From the IMG/VR virus record IMGVR_UViG_3300042566_000771, positions 1-33,045 of that record: a DNA stretch of 33,045 bases; one strand, given 5' to 3'. The notes below the pieces were generated by a model. That model made no database searches. It was not told the DNA's origin and saw only the letters and a program-made list of their open reading frames with translations. Shown here in pieces: positions 17,378 through 28,100 of the stretch (the first letter of the stretch is position 1; each line of letters starts with the position of its first letter). The DNA comes from a virus. Both the position numbers and the translations under genes were made by a program.

Positions 17378-17922
17378 TGGCTGGTCTTATTGGCGTAGGT
17401 CGCAACACTCTTGGTCAAGCGTCTGTTGGTTTTCAGCAGAGCGCAGGTCTCGAAGCAAACCGCAATGCCGCACAGCAGCAGCTTAATGCAGCTCGTGCCG
17501 CACAGCGCTCAAGCATGGTGTCCACAGGCGCAGGCCTTGGTGGTTCCATTGGTGTGAACAATCTCATGGCAGCAAACGCTGCGGCTAAGGCAGGTACTAC
17601 GGTTGCAGCAGGCACCACCGCCGCTTCCGCTGCTCCTGCAGTTCTTACACCCGCAATCCAAGCCGCTGTACCAGCAACAGCCCTTACCTCCACAGGCGGA
17701 TTTGTTGGCACAAGCACTGCCTTGGGAGCCGGAGCAGGAACAACGGCAGGAATGACAACATTGGGCGCAGCGGGTGCGGCGGCTGCACCAGCGGCGGCTG
17801 CACCAGTAGCGGTAGGAGGAGCATCGACCGGTGCACTGGCTGGCATTGGCGCAATCGCAACGCCTTTATTAATTGGTGCAGGCGCTGCACTTCTTCTCGA
17901 CTCCTTGTTCGATATCTTTTAA
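17377..17922 (+). CDS. Ala/Gly-rich internal virion protein with C-terminal membrane segment
   Basis: 181 residues. An N-terminal helical region (SVGFQQSAGLEANRNAAQQQ, LNAARAAQRSS) leads into a long Ala/Thr/Gly-rich hydrophobic tract and a C-terminal predicted membrane segment at about 152-176 (LAGIGAIATPLLIGAGAALL). The pattern of one N-terminal helix bundle plus a membrane-inserting end fits proteins that form the trans-envelope ejection conduit, like T7 gp14. That role is inferred from features and gene order only. Confidence 0.6.
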   Translation: MAGLIGVGRNTLGQASVGFQQSAGLEANRNAAQQQLNAARAAQRSSMVSTGAGLGGSIGVNNLMAANAAAKAGTTVAAGTTAASAAPAVLTPAIQAAVPATALTSTGGFVGTSTALGAGAGTTAGMTTLGAAGAAAAPAAAAPVAVGGASTGALAGIGAIATPLLIGAGAALLLDSLFDIF

Positions 17923-17933
17923 GGCTTTTAGTT

Positions 17934-19118
17934 ATGGCAATCGATCCAGCACAGTCATTCTCCAACGCCCTTGGTCAAGGCCTTGGGATCATGAAGTCCT
18001 ATCGCGATGAGGCGCGGCAGGATGAGGATCGTTCGTTCGAAAAGTCCATGAAGCTAGAGACCCAGCGTCAGGCACAAGAGCAGCTTAAGCTTATGGTTGA
18101 AGACGGTAAGCGCAAGCAGGGTTTATATGACGAAGATATGACTCCAGACCGCATTGCGAACCGTAGTCGTGTGTCGGCGGCGTCAGCGCTCTTAACCGAA
18201 GCACAAGCTAAAGACGCGGGAATTTTAGCTGATAACCGCCAAGACACAATTGATACGGACAAGAAGGTAGCTTTAGGAGGCTTGGCCGTTCAGCAAACTA
18301 ACGCTGGAAGCCAGCGGATGAACGCCATCACGAGCAGGGGGGAGCTTAGTCTGAGGACGCGGATGTACAACGACGAGCTAGAAGACAAAATAGCAAATCG
18401 AGCGCTTCAAGATGTATGGAAATTCGTTGGCACTACTGGAAAAAATCCAACTCCAGAAAACATGCGCTCTCTTATGGGAAATAATATCGCAGGATCAGCG
18501 CTAATTAAATTGGCTTCCAAAGCATACGACTCACCGATTCTTGAAGAGATTATGCAAAACCCTTATGGCGACTGGATGAACAGCGGTAAGAAGCTTGGCG
18601 TTGCGTTGAGATTTGCAAGGGACACGGAGGTTATTAACGCGACAGTTAAAGCGCAGGGCTTTAAGCCTTCAAAAACAAAAGCTACAAAATTTCAAGCGGT
18701 TCCTAAAAAAGGCCCCAATGGACAAACGATGATTGCGGTAACACTGAGTGGACCAGATGCAAGAACTGGGAAAAATAAAACATTTACCGGCTTGGTCAAA
18801 CCCGAAACTCTTTTTGAGTCCGGTGCTGTTGCGGCTAATGTCTTCAGGGGAATTAACAACGACCCGATGTTAAGGGGTCGAATGGTTCAGATGTATCAAG
18901 CTACAAATGAAGACCGGTACTACAAAATTCTAGGTTATGAAGCGAATCGACTTGAGAAGCTGATTAAGAACCCGCAGAGTTTGGTGACAAAAAATATAAC
19001 CGAGGAACAGATAGTTGCATCAGCGCAAAAGCGCTTAGCTGCTCTGGAAAGCGGCGATCCAAACATAACAGCCGACACAGTTTTCAAATACATGGGCCGC
19101 ATTGGCTCGTTAGATTAA
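17934..19118 (+). CDS. Probable internal virion protein C (helical)
   Basis: 394 residues. The first 110 residues are strongly charged helix with coiled-coil character (SYRDEARQDEDRSFEKSMKL; ETQRQAQEQLKLMVEDGK). The rest has mixed helices and a beta patch (ATKFQAVPKKGPNGQTMIAV) and ends with an EEQIVASAQKRLAALESGD helix. From about 18400 onwards codons are visibly more AT-rich than in neighbours. Place directly before the giant gene suggests the gp15-like partner of the ejection machine; this is inference. Confidence 0.6.
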   Translation: MAIDPAQSFSNALGQGLGIMKSYRDEARQDEDRSFEKSMKLETQRQAQEQLKLMVEDGKRKQGLYDEDMTPDRIANRSRVSAASALLTEAQAKDAGILADNRQDTIDTDKKVALGGLAVQQTNAGSQRMNAITSRGELSLRTRMYNDELEDKIANRALQDVWKFVGTTGKNPTPENMRSLMGNNIAGSALIKLASKAYDSPILEEIMQNPYGDWMNSGKKLGVALRFARDTEVINATVKAQGFKPSKTKATKFQAVPKKGPNGQTMIAVTLSGPDARTGKNKTFTGLVKPETLFESGAVAANVFRGINNDPMLRGRMVQMYQATNEDRYYKILGYEANRLEKLIKNPQSLVTKNITEEQIVASAQKRLAALESGDPNITADTVFKYMGRIGSLD

Positions 19119-19148
19119 TTTCCCCGTGTAAGTGGCAGAAAGCTAAAG

Positions 19149-22100
19149 ATGTCTGAAGATAATAATAGACTACGATTTGCCCGTACACGCTGGGAGGATT
19201 TGGGTAAAACCACCACTCAGAGTTCATCGCCTAGTCAGCAAGGTACGCAGCGGCCTGCAAGTAATCCAAAATGGCAGGCAGAGCTTAAAGCCGCAGACCG
19301 TGAGATTGAAGCTCTGAGAACACGTCTTCGGGCAGGTGAGTTCAAAGGCAGAGAAGCCGCTTTTGCTGCGGAGTCTTTGAATGGACTCAATGAGCGGCGC
19401 AAGGACATCACCGCCAAGATCAACGCTGGACGCGAAATAAAAACCACCGTTGGCGATGTTGGTCGCGAAATTGTTAATGCGCCGTTTCGTGGCACAACCG
19501 GCGCGATACTAGGTGGCGTTGCAGGTGTCGCCGACTATGCTGGCCTAGACGAGTCTGCTGAGTCTGTTCGCGCATATCGGGACGATGTCCTTAAAAATTA
19601 TGCTGCGCCAGAGTCGGCTTCACAAAATCGTTTTCTGCGTTACGGCGGAATGGCCGGTGAAGCACTTGGCTCTACAGTTCCTTATCTCGCAGGTGGCGTA
19701 CCTTCTGTTGCTGTACGCGCAGGCGTTGGCGCTTTGGCTTTTGGTGGCGGCGTTGATCAGCAAGATGCGCGTGTCAAGCAGGCGCGTGAGCAGGGGCTTA
19801 CAGTTTCCTCTGGTCAGGAAGTGCTTGCCGAAACATTTGGCGGCGTTGTCGGTCTTTCCGAACTTCTACCAGTTAAGGGTCTACTTTCCCGAGTTCCAAA
19901 TGGCTACGGTCAAAAAGTTGTCGAGATGGTTGGTCAACGATTTGCCTCCACAGCAGTTGGTAGGGCAATGGCTCAGGGCGGCAAGAGAGCTGTTGGCAGA
20001 GTTGCTGGTAGCGCAATTGAAGAGGGTGTTCAGGAGGCTGCTGCGGGTGTTGCCCAAGACCTTATTGAGCTTGGCGTCTACAACGAAAATGTAGACGTTG
20101 GTCAGTCGGCTCTACAGGACTTTGCGCTTGGCGGCTTTGTTGGCGGTGCAATCAGAGGTGGTAGAGAAGCTGTTGGTCGCTACCGTGGCGAGGACATGAA
20201 CGGCGCTCCAGCTACGCCCCCACAAACAAACACAGACCAAGAGCTTCTTGACGCACTTACAGCACGCGGTCAAACAGCCGGTCAGACCACCCTTCGCCTT
20301 GAAGGTCCGAGCGCGTCCGATCTGGCTGGCATGGATAATATCTCCGCTGGCGGAATGAACTACACGCCAACACAGATCCTAGAGTTCGCGGCTAACAACC
20401 AGAATAATCCACGCATCGCCGACATCATGTCGCAGCCAGTTGGTGATGAGACTAAGGTTCAGCAGGTAGCTCGCATCCTTAATCAGGAAGAGGCGTCTCG
20501 AGTAGAGCCCGAAGCCGTTCGCCGTATCTCTGGAATGTTTGGCGGCACCAACTCTGTCAGCGGTTCGAAGCAGATGATTGCCGACGAGCTTGCAAAGATT
20601 AGCCCAGCCGTCATTGCTGAGAGTCCAACTCTTTCAGCTATAGCCCAGTCGCTAGAGTCGACTGGTAAACAGTTCGTCAGCGGCTTGCGTAACGCCGTTA
20701 GCAATTATCAGCCAGCTACACAGCAAAACCAGACGTTTGTTGCCCGTCCGTTTGTAACGACACAAGAAGCGGCAGACGGCAATCGTGAGATCGTAGCTGA
20801 CGGCAGCGTAGTCATGACGCCGGACCAAGTTTCCGGCGAAGCACAGCGCTTGCGGGAGACTGAGCAGTCATTCCGAATGGCTGATGCGCGTCAAGGGCGG
20901 TATGACAAAGCCACGAGCGAAGGCGCTCAGCGTGAAGATCTTCGCGCAGGTGCTCCTGATCCTACCCCACAGTTTTTTCTTAACCCCGAATACTACGGCG
21001 AAGATCTTGGCGGAATTGCGGCAACGATTGTCGGCGCTGAAGGCGGGAAAGTTAACATTCAGTATGAGCAGCAAGCTCAAGATGGGTCCGTTCAGACTGT
21101 ATCTGAGCAAGTAGATCCGTCTACTTTATTCGCTCGCCTCGTAAGAGAAACGCCCCGTCTGTCACAGGATCTGGCTGGTGATCTGCGTAAGCCAAAGGCT
21201 GGCGTCGGAACAGGCATGAACCCACGTCGGTCTGTTGACCGTACTCAGTCACGCTCTGTCGTTCCGTTTCAAGAAGATGCCCCAGCTCCTCCAGAGCAGC
21301 AGGCGCAGAACGCGCAGGTCAATCCCCAGATAGAGCGTGCGCCAAACGTAGAGGGCAACGTAGAGGGTCCGAACGAAATTAGTGGTCCACCTGCCCAGCT
21401 CCAAGCTCCAGCACAGAAGGCTTTGCCAGCTCCAGATCAGGAAACGGCACCAGCTCCAGAAGCCAAGGAAGAAACGCCTGCTGAAGATGAGGCGGCTAAG
21501 GTTGAAAAGCACGTTGAGAATATCGAGGACAAGATCCTTAACGACGACCGCAATGGTGTTGTTCGCTACGCCGCCAAGGTTCACAAGGAAGGTCTTATCG
21601 ACGACGCAGACCTTGCTGAGATCAAGCGCATGTCCAAAGACAAGGACATGGGGGCGGAGGATATTGGCCCAGAGCTTATCAGCCAGCTCAATACCAAGCA
21701 GGGTGATGGTGATACTCGTTACTCTGGCCGAGCCTCTAAGCGCAAGAAGCGCACATACGCTACTGGTGCGTCTACGACGGCAACGCAAACCGACACCAAA
21801 GCTGAGTCACAAGCTGAAACACAGGCTGAGCCGACCACCGAAGAACGGACCATTCGTCCCGAAAACACGGACAACAACATTGACGATGTTGGTCGCGGGG
21901 TCACTAAAGCCAGCGACACCGTAGCGCGTAACCCAACTCCGCGTAAGGATGAAGCTGCCAAGGGTGACGAAAAGAAGATCGATCACGAAGCGGTTATTGA
22001 AGACCGTCTAAACAAGATTGCTTCTCGTGGACGCCAAGGTCGGATTATCGCCAATCGCCTGCGATCAATCATGAAGCAGGGCGGCTACAACCCAAAGCAG

Positions 22101-25100
22101 TTTTACTATGCCTTTGCTGCAGGCGATGTCATGTCGCGTGTATTGCCGAAAAATGCCAGCGTCGATATTCTTTTTGTCCCATCACTTAAAACTACAAACG
22201 AAGCGGCTGCTGCCGCAAGCGGCATTGAACTTGGCGCTGAGAATACAGGCAATTATGAGATCTACGATGTAAGCCAGAACGGAATGAATGGCCTTATCAC
22301 GCTGTCACTAAGCGAAGATCTTGCAGCCTACACTCGCGAAAGCGCCGCGCATGAGGCGTTCCACGTTATCCAAGACATGCTAGAGGTCTACGACCCGCAA
22401 GCATTCGATATGCTCAATAACGTGTTCGAAGATGGGATGACCGTCAAGCAATTCGACGCAAGCATCTTGCGCGTTTTAAAAGCGACGGACATGGGCAACG
22501 GCATCAGCTTTTATGATGACCTAGTTGCAAACTTCGGCGATAAGCCACTTGCTTTCTATGAAGCGCAGGCCGTTGCGTTTGGCGCTTTGGTCAATGCCAA
22601 GGAAAGCGGTTCTCCGATGCGTGGTCTTAAGGCTACCCTTGCTCGCATTGTCGACATGATCGAGCGCTTCCGTCGCGAGTTTGGCAACCTTCTCCGCAAC
22701 GATAACGTAACAACATTGGCGGACTACTTCGAAGGCTACCGCAGCGGGAAAACACAAGAGTACCTAGATGATGTGGCTGCACCCACCAAGCTTACAAAGG
22801 AAATTGCTGGACTAGAGGGATCAGAAAGATACTCTGGTCGTAAGAAAGACAGCGCCACAGGCGAGTTCAAGAAGAACATCAAAGCATCTAAGCTTTCCGC
22901 TGATGAGCTATTTGCTCAGCCAGACGTTAAGCAAGGGACGATGGGTGTCACCGAAGCGGCCATTGAAATCCAGAAGCGCACGCTTTCTATTCTTGGCAGG
23001 CCCATCACTGCAGCCGGTCAGAAGGATGACCTTCTTGCACAGACCGTAGCCCATGAGGTGAAGTCTGAGCTAGCACGTTCCGGCAAGCGCAACGCTTCTG
23101 GCTGGTACACAGAGGAGATGCGCAAAGCCACTGCTGTTGCCTCCATGATCCACCCTGAGATCTCTACTGATGTAGGCGCTCAACTGCACTTTACTGCAGC
23201 TCTTGCTATTACTTCGCAGAATCAATCTGTCGATGCCAACGCTGTGTTTGCTGAGCGCTGGTACGAGTATTACAAGAAGAACGGCAAGTTCCCTGAGAAC
23301 GAGGGTTGGGGTAAAGCTGCATCCTCGATTATGTCCAATGCCAAGCTCTTCAACTCAATCGTTGAAAAGTATGGTGCTGAGGCAGTCTCGAAGTTCTTCG
23401 CCACCAAGTTCACAGTCCGCGAGCTGCGTGCTGCTGGCTTTAACAATGTGTCCGGCGCATCCGAAGAAATGGTCTACGGTAGCGCAGTGCTTGGTCCAAA
23501 GATTGGCTTTGGCTTCTACTCAAACCTCAATGGTCGCTACGATCCAGTAACCATAGACATGTGGTTTATGCGGACGTGGGGCCGCATGACCGGTGACCTT
23601 ATTGGTGCCGATCCTGAGCTTATCCAACAGCAAGAAGAGCGCCTTACTAAAGCGCTGGCTGATGACGGTCGTCCTACAAACGCATACGGACCAGAGCTTC
23701 TTGAGGTTGCACAGGCTGAGTCTAAGGCCTTTGAGAAAGACTTTAAGGTTAACCGCGCCGCCTACGACAACGGAGAGAAGGTTAAGCCAGAGACCGCGCT
23801 GGCTGCGCAGCGCCTTCTTGCCAGCTTTGAAGACACAAAGGATGCACCGAAGGCTGATTGGCAGCGCACTTGGATACGAGATATTGTTGCTAAGTCGCAA
23901 CAGATCTTGCAAGGCGATGGTATTAACATTACCAATGCTGATCTTCAGGCCGTGCTCTGGTATCCAGAAAAGAGGTTGTGGTCTAAGAAGTTTGGTGTAC
24001 GGGAAAAGGGCAAAGGCGCAGACGATGCGGGTAGCGCTGGCGAAACCAGCTACTACGACGAGTTCGTTCGCATTGCCAAGAAGCGAGGATTTACCGATGA
24101 GCAAATCAGTACCGCCGTTCAACCCAAGGGGGGACGGGGACAAGGATCAGGAAGAGTTCTGGGCGGAGAAGCCGTCAATCAAAACGCTGACGGACAATCT
24201 GGGGCCGCTAATGAATTCGCGCCCAGAGACGCCAGACGCTTCATCCAAGATTCAGTCGTTACCAGACTCAATAAAGAGTTCCCCATTCTTGATGGCGCTG
24301 GGTCAGCAACTTCTGGAAGACCATCCGAACATGTCAGCAGAAAAGTTGGCGGAAACCTTGCGCGGAGCGTAGAGGGCCGCACACCTGTAGTCGCTACATA
24401 CAGCCACTCAGTAAAAGTAAAGAACGCACTTGCTGTAGCTGGTGTTGATGCTCCTAAGTTCCTTGAGCTGACCAACGGCCCAGCTTCGGCCAAGCTGTAT
24501 CATCGACTTATCTCTGAAGCGCAGAAGGCCAATAAGGCTGGCGCTGCAGTCTACGTCTACGATAAGAAAGATTACGCCGACATGCGCCTGTTCCTCACTG
24601 AGGACGGGCTCACTGGCTTTGCCCTCAAGGGCGACGATCTTGTGTCGGTGTTCAAGCACCCATCGTCAGAAACTAGGGGTGTCGCTATCCCTCTCGCACG
24701 TATGGCGGTGTGGCTAGGCGCTCGCCGGTTGGACGCATACGACACCGTCCTCCCTTATTTGTACTCAACGGCTGGCTTCAAAGTCGCGGCGAGGATGAAG
24801 TGGGACAATGAACAGGCACCAAAAATCTGGGACAAGACTGAGTTCTCCGCCTTCAATAACGGCGAGCCAGATGTTGTCTTCATGTACCACGATCCCGCAC
24901 GCAGCGACTTCTATACGAAGGGCGAGGGCGAGTACTTCGACCAGTACGATGACGCCGTGGCAGCTCAATCGGGCAAGGCTGGTAACGTCCAGTACTCTGG
25001 CCGCACAAGTCGTGCTGTCTACACACCAGAGCGCACCGAAAAAATAATCAGCGCTATGGCAGAGGGCAAGAATGAGTCCAAGGGCTGGATGACATTCATG

Positions 25101-28100
25101 TCCCCAGACGAATTCCTTGGTCTAACTTTGTCCAAGTCTGGGCGCGACATTCTTGCAACAATGGACCCCACCAAGACCCGTGCTCGTCCGCTTAATATTG
25201 AAGAGCTTAGGCAGGTAGGCGAACCACTGTTCCTTACCGTTAGGGAAGCCGGTGAAATCAGTGAGGTTCAGCGGCAGCTAGGCGTCACGTCTCTTCCTTG
25301 GCAGGTGATGGGGCATGAAGGCCGTCACCGCATGGCAGCATTTAAAGATGCTGGCATAGAACAAATCCCTGTCGTTCTTATGCGACAGAACGGAGTGGCT
25401 CAGCTCGAAGACATTGCCAACATATCTCTTGCGCCGCAGCGCGGTGGTCGTAGCGACCAGTACAACAGCGGCGACACCAGTATAGATGTCGGCGAAGCTG
25501 TGCCTATCAGCAACGACAACGCTGACCGCATCAGAGGCATGATGACCGGTGAAGGCGTTCGCTTCTCTGGCCGTCGTGCGCGAAACACTGACGGTGTGTC
25601 TCAGTCCATGATGGATAAAGTCGTTTCTGAAGAGCCAAATGTAGGCGTCTTCGGAAAGTTCTTTGATAATATGGTTGGGCGTATCGGAAATGAAAGCCGC
25701 CGCAGAGCACTTGTTCGCAACGTCGTAAACGACAAAGATAGCGCGTTTGTCCTCGACAAAATGCTAGACGCTGCGCTTCGTGGTGTAGACCCTGCGGATG
25801 GGCGTGTTGCTGTAGACGGCTCGAGCGTTGGCCGAATGATGGAGATGGCTTCTCAGTCCACTGGCGTAGTACAGGGGGCGTTGGAGCTTGGCCCTCCTGT
25901 ATTCGACGGCGAGATAACCACTTTCAGTGATGATATCAGCGGTCTGTTTGATATCTTTTCGCCTATTGGTGAAGAGCGAGCCGGTGCCTTTCAAACATAT
26001 GCTGTCGCTCGTCGCGAAAGCGATTTGCGCAGGAAGGGCAGGATTGGCTTCACCGAAGTTACCGACGCAGAAATTGCGGAGACCTTGCGCAACGCTGACG
26101 CAGATTTTGCTGAGGTCTTTGACGCCTATCAGGAATTCAACGGCGCGATCATCGACTACGCTGTAGACACCGGCCTTCTAACAGAAGAGCTGGGTGATAC
26201 GCTGAAGGGTATGGATTACGTACCTTACTATCGTGCCGTTGAGCAGGATGACGGCGAGCTTGATGTGCTTGGCCCCAAGATGCAGGCCGCAATGAATAAC
26301 CCCAAGTCAGCCCTCGACCTGAAGCTGAAGGGTGGCAGCACGGGTCTTGGGAACCTCTATGAAAACATGATCCGCAATACGCAGTCTATCATTGGTGCGG
26401 CTCGCAAGAACCTCGCCTTACAAGAGGCTGCTGACGCTATTGATGCCTTGAACGATCTTGGTGTCGATGACATTGGTCGTCGTGTTAATACTCCCGATGG
26501 AGAGGGCATTATGCGCCTTCGCGTCGATGGTAAGCCGGTCTATTACCAGATAGAAGACCCCGCTGTATGGGCGACCATTGCTTCCCTTGGTCCTCAGCAG
26601 ATGAACATCGTCGTGGAGGCTTTCTCCAAATTCGCAAATGTTCTTCGGACGAGTGTGACACTCGCCCCATCCTTCATGATCGCCAACTTGTGGCGAGGAA
26701 AGATAAGCACCTATGTCACAACCGACGCGAAGCTGACTCTTGGTATCGATACTTTCAAGGGCATGAAGGACGCATACCAGAACGGAGAAACCACAAAGAT
26801 CATCAAAGCCAACACGGGCATTGGTGGCTACGCTTACGGTATGGGTGAAAGGGACTTCGCTAATGAAATCCGCAGGCGTTACCGTAGACAAGAGGGTGGT
26901 GGCTACGGCTTTACTCGTGACTGGTTGGACCGCCTCAAGGGTGGTTTGGTCGCGGCAGAAAGAGTGGGTGAGGCGACGGAACTTGCTGAGCGCGTGAAGC
27001 TGTACAACGACGTCGTTGCGAATGGCGGAAGCCCGAAGACGGCGGCGTATGAAGCCATGAACCTGACTAACTTTGGCCGCAAGGGCGCAGGTCAGGGATA
27101 CGTAGGGGCCACGATGAAAGTGTTGATCCCAATGATCCCGTTCCTCAATGCCCGTATTCAAGGCTTGTACCGCATTGCCGAAAACCAGCAGAACGAACCC
27201 ACCATTATGGGTCTGCGTAAAAAGGTATTGCTGCGCGGCATGCTTTACACACTGGCTTCGTCCGCCATCTACGCAATGTTTAGCGATGATGACCGCTGGG
27301 AGGAAGAAACTGTCGAGAACAAGATGCTCTACGACATCATGTATGTAGGCGACAAGACAATCTATCTGCCCCGTCCGTTCGAAGTAGGAACGATATTTGG
27401 ATCTATGCCCGTAGCTCTCTATGATTACGCTCGTGATCAAGATGGGGGAGAAGCTTCGGATAAGTTGGTCTTCGCCTTCACAAACACGTTCGCTATGAAC
27501 CCAATCCCGCAGGGTGTTAAGCCAACGCTGGAAGCATTTGTGAACTACAGCTTCTTCAGAGGCGGACCAATCGATACGATGGCAGACCAGAACCTACCGG
27601 CTGGCATGCGCTATGACGAGAGGACAAGCGAGACAGCCAAGGCAATTGGCGGTGCTGCTGGTGTATCTCCGAAGAAGGTTGACTACGTCCTGAACGGCTA
27701 CTTAGGCACTATGGGCGCTGGCTTTATCAGTGGTGTTGACTCTGTCCTTTCAGGCGTAGGAGTCATCCCAAAGAAAGCCGGTGGCCTATTCGGTGACCCT
27801 TACCACATTGGGGATACAATCGCATCAGCCAGTGGCCTCACTCGCTTTGTAAAAGACAGCGACCGCACCACAAGTCGGTTTGTCAGTGACTTCTATGAGC
27901 TTAAGAGGGAGGCTGATCAAGCTAACAGAGCTCACAAGAAGCTGATCGAAGAGGGGCGCAGGGAAGAGGCTCTTGAGTATGCTGAGGAAAACAAGTTCCC
28001 TCTGCAAGCTCGCAAGCAGCTTGGAAAGCTCAGCAAAGATATCTCTAAGGTCAACAACGATATCGACGAGGTCGAAGTCGACCCGAAGCTAACCCCTGCG

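Noticed and set aside
21382-21924. 180-residue +1-frame within the giant gene
   Set aside because: Arg/Leu/Ser/Thr-rich shadow composition; the giant frame here is a sensible Pro/Gln/Glu linker, unlike the nested gene at 24097.
26418-27440. 340-residue open frame on the minus strand inside the giant gene
   Set aside because: It lies wholly opposite the well-conserved LPD38-like region; its length is explained by codon bias of the sense gene, and the product shows no recognisable pattern.
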